In this document: positions 51,676 to 60,613 of the stretch, in pieces
How positions within the stretch are numbered: position 1 is the stretch's first letter
How the letters are laid out: each line of letters starts with the position of its first letter
From: Bacillus massilioanorexius
GTDB taxonomy: Bacteria; Bacillota; Bacilli; Bacillales; DSM-1321
Direction: 5' to 3'
Length of the DNA: 64,000 nt
NCBI RefSeq assembly: GCF_902374955.1
Contig: NZ_CABKRX010000094.1
Location: forward strand, 375,720-439,719
The notes under the pieces: generated by a model
What the model saw: the letters and a program-made list of their open reading frames with translations, nothing else
Databases searched by the model: none
Told to the model about the DNA's origin: nothing
Program-made: the position numbers and the translations under genes

Positions 51676-53169
51676 ATGAGTACAAATGAAAATAACAATC
51701 AATTTCCTGGTCAAGAGCCAAATGATCATCCAAATAATTCATTAGAAAATCAAAATATTGAACAAAATGCAAATAACGAAAAGGAGGAAGCAATACAAAG
51801 TTATGATTCGGAGGTTGCTAGTGATAAATCCGACCAAGTAGAGGAAATGTCAGGTAGCTCTACTGAAAACCATATTTTTCAAGCAACAGCTCATACTAGT
51901 GACGAACAGAATAATAGCCAATCAATCAAACAAGAACAATCTTCAAGAAATCAAAAGAAAAAAGGTAAAAATTTCGGTTTTGTGAAAACAGTAGCTGCAG
52001 GTGTGATTGGTTCAGTTATCACTTTATCTGTCATTCCATTTACGGATTATCCGGATATGTTTAATTCAAACAACAATACGACTCAGCAAGAAAGTAAAAG
52101 TGAATATTCTAGTACAGGATCAAAAAATGTTGTGAATGTAAAAAATTCAGCTTCTTCTGAATCTAATACAGCGGATGTTATAGAGAAGGCACTACCAGCT
52201 ATTGTAGGTATTGTTAATATTCAAAAACAAAATCAAAACAACTTCTTTTTTCCACAAGATGGACAACAAAGTCAACAACAATCGGGAGAAGGGGTTGAAA
52301 CAGGTTCAGGTTCAGGTGTTATCTTCAAAAAAGATAGTAAAAATGCTTATATCGTAACGAATAATCACGTAATTGAAGATGCAGATGAGATCGAAATCTC
52401 TTTAGCAAATGGTGAAAAAACGAAAGCTCAATTAGTTGGTACAGATGCCTTGAGTGATTTAGCGGTTCTTACAATTGATGCGAAATATGCTGAAAGTACA
52501 TTAGATTTCGGCGATTCTAGTGTTTTACGTGCTGGTGAACAAGTTGTAGCCATCGGGAATCCATTAGGGCTTGATTTTTCTAGAACAGTTACACAAGGTA
52601 TTGTGAGTGCAACGGATCGTGCAGTGGCAGTGTCAACTTCAGCAGGTGAATGGGAAATGAACGTTATCCAAACGGATGCTGCAATCAATGCTGGTAATAG
52701 CGGTGGGGCTTTAATAAATACATCTGGTCAAGTCATCGGTATTAATAGTATGAAAATTTCAGAAAGCGGAGTTGAAGGCTTAGGATTTGCTATACCTAGT
52801 AATGATGTTGTGCCAATTATCAATGAAATTATTGATAAAGGTAAAGTAGAACGTGTATATGTTGGAGTTGGTTTAGCTAGTTTAGAAGAGATTCCACAAT
52901 ATTACTTACAAAATGTTCCTGAAAAAGCGAAAAGTGGGGTAATGGTTACAAGTGTTGACCCTAATTCGGCAGCTGCAAAAGCAGGAATTCAAGTACAAGA
53001 TATAATCGTTTCTATAAACAATACAGAAGTGAAAAGCTCTACAGAGTTTAGAAAGTATTTATACGGCAAATTAAAAGTGGGCGATAAAGCAACTATTAAA
53101 TTATATCGTCAAGGTCAGCTAAAAACAGTAGAAGTTACTTTAACTGCTAATACTGGTGTAACAAGCTGA
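51676..53169 (+). CDS. htrA: HtrA-like serine protease (trypsin-like plus PDZ), membrane-anchored
   Basis: This 497-residue protein has a disordered Asn/Gln/Glu-rich cytoplasmic N-terminus, one membrane helix (about residues 103-121, KTVAAGVIGSVITLSVI), a Ser/Asn linker, a trypsin-like domain with His231 (TNNHVIED), Asp261 (ALSDLAVL) and Ser342 (NAGNSGGAL), and a C-terminal PDZ domain (about 395-490). Such HtrA/HtrB proteases degrade misfolded exported proteins. The promoter carries the 11-bp direct repeat shared with two other stress genes. The penicillin-binding protein gene follows after four bases. Confidence 0.92.
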   Translation: MSTNENNNQFPGQEPNDHPNNSLENQNIEQNANNEKEEAIQSYDSEVASDKSDQVEEMSGSSTENHIFQATAHTSDEQNNSQSIKQEQSSRNQKKKGKNFGFVKTVAAGVIGSVITLSVIPFTDYPDMFNSNNNTTQQESKSEYSSTGSKNVVNVKNSASSESNTADVIEKALPAIVGIVNIQKQNQNNFFFPQDGQQSQQQSGEGVETGSGSGVIFKKDSKNAYIVTNNHVIEDADEIEISLANGEKTKAQLVGTDALSDLAVLTIDAKYAESTLDFGDSSVLRAGEQVVAIGNPLGLDFSRTVTQGIVSATDRAVAVSTSAGEWEMNVIQTDAAINAGNSGGALINTSGQVIGINSMKISESGVEGLGFAIPSNDVVPIINEIIDKGKVERVYVGVGLASLEEIPQYYLQNVPEKAKSGVMVTSVDPNSAAAKAGIQVQDIIVSINNTEVKSSTEFRKYLYGKLKVGDKATIKLYRQGQLKTVEVTLTANTGVTS

Positions 53170-53173
53170 TGAA

Positions 53174-55177
53174 ATGATGAAAAGGAAGCAAAAAAAGAAT
53201 AGTCTTCAAAAGAGAAGTTTAACTATTCGATTAAATCTATTATTTTTCTTTACTTTTCTATTGTTTTTAGCATTAATTTTCCGGCTTGGAATCGTTCAAA
53301 TTGTACATGGTCAAGAATATAAGGAAGCTAGTGAAGCTACAACAACAACAAAATATACTTGGAATGCCCCGCGTGGTGTTATGTACGATCGTAATGGTAA
53401 GGTGCTTGTAAGTAATGAGCCGATATATACAGTCACATATACAAAAACAGATGCTGATTCAAATAGTAACACCTTGGATATAGCTAAAAGACTATCTAAG
53501 CTCATTACTGTTAGTACCGATAAAGTAAAAGATCGTGACAAAAAGGATTATTGGATTCAAATAAATAAAGATAAAGCTTATGACAAGCTTTCTGATGAAG
53601 AACAAAAAAAACTAGATGATAAAGAAGAATATCAATTGCTTTTAGAACGTATCACAGATCGTGAACTTGCTTCAATTACGGAGGAAGAAATGCAAATCTA
53701 CACGATTAAGAGCAAGATGGATCAAGATACAGCCTCGGTTAATCGAATTAAGGAAGGTCTGAATACAAAGGAAGTAGCTATGATTAATGAACACCTGGAT
53801 GAACTTCCAGGTGTTGATATTAAACTTGATTCAAAAAGAAAGTATACGTATGGGGATACTTTTAAACAGATATTCGGAAAAGTTGCACAAATACCAGCAG
53901 AAAGTGCTGATTTATACAAAGCCAATGGATATGAGTTAGACGATTTAGTCGGTAAGAGTTATTTAGAATTACAATATGAAAAACTTCTACAAGGTAAAAA
54001 AGAAGAACAATCTTTCGTATCGAATAGGAAGGGAAGCGTAACCGATCAATCCATTACAAAGGAGGGAGAAAAGGGAAAGGATGTCATACTAACCATCGAT
54101 ATGGAACTTCAACAAAAAGTAGAACAAATTATCGAGGATGAATTGAAAAAAGAGTCTAGTGCCGACGGTGCTTATGTTGTAATGATGAATCCGAAAACGG
54201 GAGAAATATATTCTTTAGCGGGAAAAAGTAGAAAAAACGGAAAAATTGAAGATGAAGCTTATGGAACGATCCAAAATGCATATGCCATGGGTTCAACGGT
54301 AAAAGGAGCAACTGTTCTAACGGGATATCAGACAGGTGCTATTAAACCAGGGCAAACTTTTTTAGATGCTCCTATTAAGCTTAATGGTACTCCAGTAAAA
54401 AAATCTTATAAAAACTTAGGAATACTGAATGATATTAAAGCGCTTGAGAGATCTTCAAATGTTTATATGTTCCACATTGCTATGAATATAGGAAACTTTG
54501 ATTATTCAACAAAAACTGGATTTAAGGATCCACAAAAAGCATATGACACTATGCGAAGTTCTTTCGCTCAATTTGGCCTTGGAATAAAAACAGGTATCGA
54601 TTTACCAAATGAAGCGACGGGATATAACGGTGGTGTACAAAAACTGGGGAACTTAATGGATTTTGCAATTGGACAATTTGATACTTATACGCCTATTCAA
54701 TTAGCTCAATATGTATCTACCATTGCGAATGATGGTTATCGAATGCAACCTCATTTATTAAAAGAGGTGCGTTCTCCAGATCATTCTGAAGGAGAGACGG
54801 GAGAGTTATTAGATACGTTCGAACCTAATGTTTTAAATCGCATTGATATGAAGCAAGAATATATTGATAGAGTTCAAACAGGATTTCGTCAAGTTATGAG
54901 TGGTAGCCAAGGTACAGCTACATCGTATTTCAAGGATGCCAGCTATAATCCAGCAGGAAAAACAGGAACAGCTCAAGTCTCTAACGGCAAAGGTGGTTAT
55001 CATTATAATTTAACATTAGTTGGATACACTCCATATGAAAATCCGGAAGTTGCTATGGCTGTAGTTGTTCCAAATGTAAGAAGTGATTCTAGCTCGATTA
55101 ATAAAAATATTGGTAGACGAGTCCTTGATGCGTATTTTTTAAAAGATGAAGCTATGCAAAAAGGAGTGGAATCATAA
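53174..55177 (+). CDS. Class B penicillin-binding protein (transpeptidase)
   Basis: A 667-residue class B PBP with one N-terminal membrane helix (about residues 20-42), a long dimerisation domain with NAPRGVMYDRNG, and the transpeptidase motifs Ser374-T-V-Lys377, Ser427-Ser-Asn429 and Lys596-Thr-Gly598. It crosslinks peptidoglycan. Its start lies four bases after the htrA stop with only a weak ribosome binding site, so it is probably co-transcribed and translationally coupled with the stress protease. It resembles PbpI/PbpA-type enzymes; the exact subtype is unclear. Confidence 0.9.
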   Translation: MMKRKQKKNSLQKRSLTIRLNLLFFFTFLLFLALIFRLGIVQIVHGQEYKEASEATTTTKYTWNAPRGVMYDRNGKVLVSNEPIYTVTYTKTDADSNSNTLDIAKRLSKLITVSTDKVKDRDKKDYWIQINKDKAYDKLSDEEQKKLDDKEEYQLLLERITDRELASITEEEMQIYTIKSKMDQDTASVNRIKEGLNTKEVAMINEHLDELPGVDIKLDSKRKYTYGDTFKQIFGKVAQIPAESADLYKANGYELDDLVGKSYLELQYEKLLQGKKEEQSFVSNRKGSVTDQSITKEGEKGKDVILTIDMELQQKVEQIIEDELKKESSADGAYVVMMNPKTGEIYSLAGKSRKNGKIEDEAYGTIQNAYAMGSTVKGATVLTGYQTGAIKPGQTFLDAPIKLNGTPVKKSYKNLGILNDIKALERSSNVYMFHIAMNIGNFDYSTKTGFKDPQKAYDTMRSSFAQFGLGIKTGIDLPNEATGYNGGVQKLGNLMDFAIGQFDTYTPIQLAQYVSTIANDGYRMQPHLLKEVRSPDHSEGETGELLDTFEPNVLNRIDMKQEYIDRVQTGFRQVMSGSQGTATSYFKDASYNPAGKTGTAQVSNGKGGYHYNLTLVGYTPYENPEVAMAVVVPNVRSDSSSINKNIGRRVLDAYFLKDEAMQKGVES

Positions 55178-55329
55178 TGGAAAGGATTAAAATTTGGTTA
55201 GTAAAAAGCTGTGAAAAAACAGTAGATGGCGAGTTACTTCAAGTGCTAAATGTCTTTCCAGAAGAGAGTAAACCAGAAAATGTAGAAACAAATACGGAGA
55301 TTCTGCACAAATGGATTTGTTTAAGCTAG
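55177..55329 (+). CDS. Small protein (50 residues) coupled to the PBP gene
   Basis: A 50-codon frame whose ATG overlaps the PBP stop (TAATG), with AAGGAGTGG placed eight bases upstream. The sequence starts MERIKIWLVKSCEKTVDGELLQ and ends HKWICLS. It is acidic in the middle and has two cysteines. I recognise no family. The overlap and good ribosome binding site argue that it is real, as the third gene of the htrA operon. A terminator-like hairpin follows. Confidence 0.6.
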   Translation: MERIKIWLVKSCEKTVDGELLQVLNVFPEESKPENVETNTEILHKWICLS

Positions 55330-55363
55330 AATAAGAAAAGTATGATAAATATACGACAAGCGG

Positions 55364-55406
55364 CTGTATGATACATGTAGATTTTACACATATATTATAC
55401 AGTCCT
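55364..55406 (+). terminator. Terminator-like hairpin
   Basis: CTGTATGATA pairs with TATTATACAG (one G-U) and is followed by TCCTTTTC. It ends the htrA-PBP unit. The remaining gap up to 55,712 shows no gene. Confidence 0.6.
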
Positions 55407-55712
55407 TTTCGTACATTTAACGGTTTTTAGTTTAAGGTTGTTATTTTCGATAACTTTAGAAAATGAAAAAGGTTGATTCGTGCTTATAGTGTGAGATTTT
55501 TGTGGAGAAGTGAGTGTTCTTGTGTGTAATTCAATTCAGACTAATCACTTCATAACACTAGATCACAACGTTCGCAAAAACAGCCTTACTCAAATAGAAA
55601 CGAACAAATCTATTGTATGGAGCGCCAGCATGAAGAGACTACTTTCTATGTTCAATAGAAATGTGTAAGATATAGTTAAGGAAAGTTTTAAGCTGCTTAA
55701 GGAGTTGTGGAC

Positions 55713-56420
55713 ATGAGAATTTTAGTAATTGAAGATAATGAAAGTGTTTCTTCTATGATTGAAATGTTTTTTGCAAAAGAGAACATAGAGGGAGTATTTA
55801 TAAATAACGGTATTGAGGGTTACAAAAAATATCAAGAGGGAAATTGGGATGCCTTAATCATTGATTGGATGCTTCCAGGTATGGATGGAGTGACCATTTG
55901 TAGGAAAATACGAGAAGATAAGAGTACCGTTCCTATCATCATGCTTACTGCAAAAGATAGTGAATCAGATCAAGTTCTCGGCCTTGAAATGGGGGCGGAT
56001 GATTATGTAACAAAACCATTTAGCCCATTAGCTTTAATGGCAAGAATAAAAGCTGTAACGAGACGTTATAATTCGACACAACCAGTAAAGCGGGTAGATG
56101 GCATACTGCAAACTCAACATTTCAAAATCAATAAACTTACTCGAGAAGTCTTTTTAAATGGTCAGCCGATTACTAATTTAACACCGAAAGAATTTGATTT
56201 ATTATATTATTTCGTTCAAAATCCGAAGCAGGTTTTTTCTAGAGAACAACTGTTGGAAAGAGTATGGAGTTACAATTTTTATGGAGATGAAAGAACCGTA
56301 GATGTTCACATAAAAAGATTACGAAAAAAAGTAGGGACACAATCACAGCCATTCTTTCATACGGTTTGGGGGGTTGGCTATAAGTTTGATGAGACATTGG
56401 TAGAATCCCATGAAGATTAA
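55713..56420 (+). CDS. OmpR/PhoB-family response regulator (CssR-like by context)
   Basis: A 235-residue regulator with an N-terminal receiver (MRILVIEDNE; phosphorylation site Asp51 in LIIDWMLPGMDG; MLTAKDSES; DDYVTKPFSP) and a C-terminal winged helix (LTPKEFDLLYYFVQNPKQVFSREQLL, then DERTVDVHIKRLRKKVG). It overlaps the sensor kinase gene by 11 bases. Flanking genes (HtrA protease and PBP before, foldase after) are the kinds controlled by CssRS in B. subtilis. The ATG at 55,713 follows AAGGAG. Confidence 0.9.
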   Translation: MRILVIEDNESVSSMIEMFFAKENIEGVFINNGIEGYKKYQEGNWDALIIDWMLPGMDGVTICRKIREDKSTVPIIMLTAKDSESDQVLGLEMGADDYVTKPFSPLALMARIKAVTRRYNSTQPVKRVDGILQTQHFKINKLTREVFLNGQPITNLTPKEFDLLYYFVQNPKQVFSREQLLERVWSYNFYGDERTVDVHIKRLRKKVGTQSQPFFHTVWGVGYKFDETLVESHED

Positions 56421-57822
56421 ATATATTTATCAACAAATTATCAGTCATCTCAGTGTAATTGTTGTTGCATTTCTTGTTTTAAGCTTAATGTTTTCATATT
56501 ATATGGAGAATTTGGTGTATACGAATAAAGCAGAAGAACTTATATCATTTGGTAATAATATTTTGCAGGACTTTCAATATTCTCAGAACAACGGTAATCA
56601 AGTGTTAAACAGCTATCGAAATGTTTTAGTTGGGCGCAATATTCAATATAGTCTTTTTGATGAAAATAGGGAAATTATATATCCAACCGGCGGACTTATC
56701 ACTTTAAGAGATAAAGATTGGAATAAGATAAGAAATGGTCAAACAGTAATCGTTAAGCAAGATTACAAACGATTTGATCAAGGTGTAACCTTCGTACTAT
56801 TACCTTTCATTCAAAATGACACATTTATTGGAGGTATTTTATTAACTTCACCAATTAGTGGTTCTAGAGAAATGATTTCAGAAATCAATCACTATTTATT
56901 TTATACCGTACTAGTAGCTTTAGCGATTTCTGTTTTGTTAAGTTGGTATCTTTCAAAATTCCATGTTAAACGAATTAAGCGTATTCAAGAAGCGACGTCA
57001 CTAGTATCGAACGGTGATTATTCTGTTCGAATTCCTGATTCGAATTTTGATGAAATAGGTGAACTAGCTGGTGATTTTAATAAAATGGTAGAAAAGCTTG
57101 ATCGCTCAATGGAGGAAATTGAGACATTAGAAAATAGAAGACGACAGTTTATGGCTGATGTTTCACATGAACTTCGTACGCCGTTAACAACCATTAGTGG
57201 TGTTATTGAAGGTATTAAGACAGATATGATTCCAGAAGTAGAAAAAGAAAAAGGGATTAATTTAGTTAGTAAAGAAACAAAGCGTTTAATTCGTCTTGTA
57301 AATGAAAATCTTGACTATGAAAAAATACGTTCAAATCAAGTTACCCTTATTATAGAAGATATTCCATTATTTGAGGTACTTGAAGTGATTAAAGAACAAT
57401 TAGATCTGTTAGCTGAAGAGAAGGATAATCAAATCATTGTTGAAGTAGATGAAACAGTCAATGTATACGCAGACTATGATCGATTAACACAAATCCTGAT
57501 AAATATTACGAAAAATAGCATACAATTCACTGAGAACGGTACAATTTGGTTAAGAGGTAGAGCCGAGAAAGATGAAACAGTTATTGAAATAGAAGATACT
57601 GGGATTGGCATAGAGCCACATGAGATTGAAAAGATATGGCGTAGATTTTATAAGGCGGATTTATCTCGAACGACTAATCCTTATGGAGAGTTCGGATTAG
57701 GTTTGTCTATCGTAGAAAAGTTAGTTAAGCTTCATGATGGAAAAATAGAGGTTACTAGCAATCATGGCAAAGGTACAAAATTTGTAATTCGGATCCCGTA
57801 TAAGATTGAAGAATTAAATTGA
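56410..57822 (+). CDS. Sensor histidine kinase (CssS-like by context)
   Basis: A 470-residue kinase with two membrane helices (about 12-32 and 162-182) flanking a 130-residue extracellular sensor domain. A HAMP domain follows, then the phosphoacceptor His253 in DVSHELRTPLT, and an ATPase domain with the N box (ITKNSIQFTENGT), DTGIGI and the GEFGLGLSIVEKL G2 box. It partners the regulator before it (11-base overlap). The local gene set suggests it senses extracytoplasmic protein stress; the ligand is not known. Confidence 0.9.
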   Translation: MKIKYIYQQIISHLSVIVVAFLVLSLMFSYYMENLVYTNKAEELISFGNNILQDFQYSQNNGNQVLNSYRNVLVGRNIQYSLFDENREIIYPTGGLITLRDKDWNKIRNGQTVIVKQDYKRFDQGVTFVLLPFIQNDTFIGGILLTSPISGSREMISEINHYLFYTVLVALAISVLLSWYLSKFHVKRIKRIQEATSLVSNGDYSVRIPDSNFDEIGELAGDFNKMVEKLDRSMEEIETLENRRRQFMADVSHELRTPLTTISGVIEGIKTDMIPEVEKEKGINLVSKETKRLIRLVNENLDYEKIRSNQVTLIIEDIPLFEVLEVIKEQLDLLAEEKDNQIIVEVDETVNVYADYDRLTQILINITKNSIQFTENGTIWLRGRAEKDETVIEIEDTGIGIEPHEIEKIWRRFYKADLSRTTNPYGEFGLGLSIVEKLVKLHDGKIEVTSNHGKGTKFVIRIPYKIEELN

Positions 57823-57837
57823 ATGATTGATTATGAA

Positions 57838-57887
57838 ATAGTACATGGAATTTCTAGGTAGTCATACTTAGAAATTTCGTGTACTAT
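57838..57887 (+). terminator. Intrinsic terminator of the two-component operon
   Basis: A 19-bp stem (ATAGTACATGGAATTTCTA with two G-U pairs) followed by TATTTTGG. Confidence 0.75.
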
Positions 57888-57971
57888 TATTTTGGAGAAG
57901 TAAAAGTATAAAAAGAAAAGATTTGTATATATATTTTTCGGAAATTTTACTTTTTTCTTAATAATTTCAAG

Positions 57972-57991
57972 TTTGGTAATAGTTTGTTCAT
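57972..57991 (+). promoter_or_regulatory. Candidate response-regulator box upstream of the foldase gene
   Basis: TTTGGTAAT (57,972) and TTTGTTCAT (57,983), 11 bases apart. TAAAAT starts ten bases after the second unit, the same geometry as at the htrA promoter. Confidence 0.7.
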
Positions 57992-58049
57992 ATTTTTTCG
58001 ATAAAATATGAACAAGCTGTTAAAAGGAAGTCTAGTTGGAGGGAAATCA

Positions 58050-58940
58050 ATGAAGGAAAAATTAAAAAATAATAAACTGCTAGTTGTAGTTGTTATTATC
58101 TGTGTTATTGCATTAGCAGTTATTATTGGAAAAAGCTTAAAAAATGAAGATGATGTTTTAGCGACAATTGGAAATGAAAAGATTACGAAAGATGACCTGT
58201 ATGAGGTTCTTGAAAAGCAATATGGTAGTACTGCTTTAGATACTTTAATTAATAATAAAATTGTTGAGTTGGAAGCAGAGAAAGAAAAAATCACTGTATC
58301 GGATAAAGAGGTTAAAGAAGAGTTAAATAACTTTATTGCCGATTATGGCGGCGAAGATAAATTTAATGCTGCGTTAGAATCTAGTAATGTTTCGTTATCT
58401 GATTTCAAGAAAGATGTAGAAAATTTTAAAAAGATTGAAAAGCTACTCGAACCGTCAATCAAAATTACCGATGATGAAATGAAAACATATTTTGAACAAA
58501 ATAAAGAAAACTTTAATCAAGCGGCTCAAGTAGAAGCTAGTCATATTTTGGTTGAAGATGAAGCTACGGTAAATGAAGTTGAAAAGAAACTAGCTGCAGG
58601 TGAGGATTTTGCTGAGTTAGCAAAAACTTATTCAAAAGATACATCAAATGCTGAGAATGGTGGGCAATTAGGTTACTTTGGAGCTGGTGAAATGCTTGAG
58701 CCATTTGAAAAAGCGGCTTTTGCAATGAAGGTTGGAGAAATTAGTAAACCTGTAAAAACTGATTATGGTTATCACATTATTAAGGTAACAGGTAAGAAAG
58801 AAGCTAAGACAGCTGTTTATGAAGATCATAAAGATGAAATCAAAAAAGCTTTATTTGATGAAAAAGTAAATAGTGAATATCCTACATGGTTAGCTGAGAA
58901 AAAAGAGAAGTATAAAATCAAAAATAATCTTGAAAAATAA
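58050..58940 (+). CDS. PrsA-like peptidyl-prolyl isomerase foldase, membrane-anchored
   Basis: This 296-residue protein has an N-terminal signal anchor (about residues 9-26) without a lipobox cysteine, so it is a transmembrane-anchored version of PrsA rather than a lipoprotein. A SurA/PrsA-like N-domain (ATIGNEKITKDDLYEVL) comes first. A parvulin domain follows (ASHILVEDEATV, LAKTYSKDTSNAENGGQLGYFGAGEM, DYGYHIIKV). It helps exported proteins fold outside the membrane. I chose the ATG at 58,050 after GGAGGGA. Its promoter carries the stress box. Confidence 0.88.
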   Translation: MKEKLKNNKLLVVVVIICVIALAVIIGKSLKNEDDVLATIGNEKITKDDLYEVLEKQYGSTALDTLINNKIVELEAEKEKITVSDKEVKEELNNFIADYGGEDKFNAALESSNVSLSDFKKDVENFKKIEKLLEPSIKITDDEMKTYFEQNKENFNQAAQVEASHILVEDEATVNEVEKKLAAGEDFAELAKTYSKDTSNAENGGQLGYFGAGEMLEPFEKAAFAMKVGEISKPVKTDYGYHIIKVTGKKEAKTAVYEDHKDEIKKALFDEKVNSEYPTWLAEKKEKYKIKNNLEK

Positions 58941-58971
58941 TGTATTTATATTTTTCATGAATTATTAATGG

Positions 58972-58991
58972 TTTATTCATAATTTATTCAT
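58972..58991 (+). promoter_or_regulatory. Candidate response-regulator box upstream of the repeat protein gene
   Basis: TTTATTCAT (58,972) repeated exactly at 58,983, 11 bases apart. This is the best match of the three boxes. A possible -10 (TATCAT) lies at 59,006, four bases further than in the other two. Confidence 0.7.
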
Positions 58992-59044
58992 ATATTTGGA
59001 CATCCTATCATTTGAATACCTACTAGAAAAAGGAGGAAATTATA

Positions 59045-59689
59045 ATGAAAAGGATGTCCATTTTTGTATTTACACTGTTAGTAGTTATGTCACAGTTCGG
59101 TGCCAATTCCATTAACGCTGAAGAAAAACAGCATGTTCATAAGGATCATTTTATACACGATGAAGAATTTTTAAAGCAAAGAGCACAGGAACTGGGGATT
59201 AGTATTAAGGATAAAGATAATCGAACTTTGATGAAAGAAATTAGAGAAACCTCTATTTTAAAGGAAGCGAAGGCATTAGGAATACAAACAAAAGGAAAAC
59301 AAATGGAGGAGATAGCGAAGCAAGTTTATCTAACTCATTTAAAAACGAGGGCTAAGGAATTAGGAATTAGTAGTGAAGGGAAAAGTATTCAAGAGCTCGC
59401 AAAAGAAGTTCGTCAAGCGAGAATGAAACAACTTGCGACAGAATTTAAAATGGATACAAAAGGAAAAAGTTCAAGAGAAATAGCGCATGAAGTTAGAGAA
59501 AAATTAGTATTTCAATCTGCTGAAAAGTTAGGCATTAATACCAAAAATAGAGATGCTCGAGAGTTAATGCAGGAAATTATGACAAATCATAGAGAAAAAG
59601 CTAGAGAGTTAAAGCTATTTCCTTTCACTGAGGAACATATGTATATGATTGGTGACCACCATAAGAGACATCCTATAAAAGCGGAATAA
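59045..59689 (+). CDS. Secreted protein with five 28-residue repeats
   Basis: A 214-residue protein with a signal peptide (about residues 1-25, ending near SINAEE). Five imperfect repeats of 28 residues follow, each starting A-x-x-L/F-x-I/M and containing a K-G/D-K turn and E-I/V-x-x-E/Q-V/I-R helices (AKALGIQTKGK, AKELGISSEGK, ATEFKMDTKGK, AEKLGINTKNR). It ends in a His-rich tail (GDHHKRHP). No enzyme motif is visible. The repeats suggest an extended helical surface or secreted chaperone-like protein. Its promoter carries the same box as the HtrA and foldase genes. Confidence 0.7.
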   Translation: MKRMSIFVFTLLVVMSQFGANSINAEEKQHVHKDHFIHDEEFLKQRAQELGISIKDKDNRTLMKEIRETSILKEAKALGIQTKGKQMEEIAKQVYLTHLKTRAKELGISSEGKSIQELAKEVRQARMKQLATEFKMDTKGKSSREIAHEVREKLVFQSAEKLGINTKNRDARELMQEIMTNHREKARELKLFPFTEEHMYMIGDHHKRHPIKAE

Positions 59690-59768
59690 GAGTCTAAAGA
59701 CTTTTTATCTCTAGGATTTTTCATCAATTTTATTGTCTATTAACAAGTAGTGAGTATAGAGACAATCG

Positions 59769-59805
59769 TAGCAATTTTCATTTTATGAAAGTTGCTATTA
59801 TTTTT
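59769..59805 (+). terminator. Intrinsic terminator
   Basis: TAGCAATTTTCA pairs with TGAAAGTTGCTA (one G-U), followed by TTATTTTTATTTT. Confidence 0.75.
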
Positions 59806-59932
59806 ATTTTAGTTATTCGTCATTTTTTTCTGATACTATTAATAGTAATTCGGTAATATTGCTGGATTTATATAAAAATGATTTTGCAAATATGTTAGCA
59901 AGTATTACTTATTTGTCAAAAAGGAGAGAACG

Positions 59933-60559
59933 ATGAAATATAGTTGCGTGATTTTTGATTTAGATGGGACGATACTAAATACGGAAAGAATGAATATCAT
60001 TCCTTTACAAAAGCTTTTGTTAGAAGATCAAGGAAAAGAAATCGCTTATGAAGAATTAGTAAAATATATGGCCTATCCTGGAAGAAAAACGATTGAATTA
60101 TTGGAATTTGAAGATGTTGATCTTGCATATAAAAAATGGGTAGATTTCATTCATAGGAGTGGTGAAAAAGCTAGCTTATTTGAGGATTTTGATAAAATTC
60201 TTCATATCATTAACAGCAAAGGGGTATTGTGTGGTATTGCTAGTTCTAAAACAAAACATCAATACGAAATTGATTTTATATCTACTGGTTTGCACGGATA
60301 TATGAAGAGTGTTGTATTAGCAGAGGATACTGATAATCATAAACCTCATCCAGATCCATTAATAAAGGCGATTGAGTTTTTGAATATTAACCCTAGAGAA
60401 GCGATCTATGTAGGAGATACAGTTGCAGATTCACAAGCAGCTAGAGCAGCTGGTATGGATTTCGCCCTAGCTTCATGGGGAGCGAGGGATTTAACTATTC
60501 CAGCAGATTACATTCTTCAAACACCACATGACTTGCTTGCTGTTTTAGGAATTCATTAG
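59933..60559 (+). CDS. HAD-superfamily phosphatase
   Basis: A 208-residue HAD hydrolase. Motif I is DLDGTIL with nucleophile Asp10. A helical cap follows. Motif II is IASSKT. The conserved Lys of motif III is in HKPHPDP, and motif IV is YVGDTVADSQAA. It resembles small-molecule phosphatases such as PpaX or beta-phosphoglucomutase-like proteins. The substrate cannot be assigned. It starts at the ATG after AAAAGGAGAG. Confidence 0.85.
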   Translation: MKYSCVIFDLDGTILNTERMNIIPLQKLLLEDQGKEIAYEELVKYMAYPGRKTIELLEFEDVDLAYKKWVDFIHRSGEKASLFEDFDKILHIINSKGVLCGIASSKTKHQYEIDFISTGLHGYMKSVVLAEDTDNHKPHPDPLIKAIEFLNINPREAIYVGDTVADSQAARAAGMDFALASWGARDLTIPADYILQTPHDLLAVLGIH

Positions 60560-60613
60560 GAGTAAAAAGAAGAATAAGAGATTTACACCTATTAATAACG
60601 AGGTGATAGAGAT

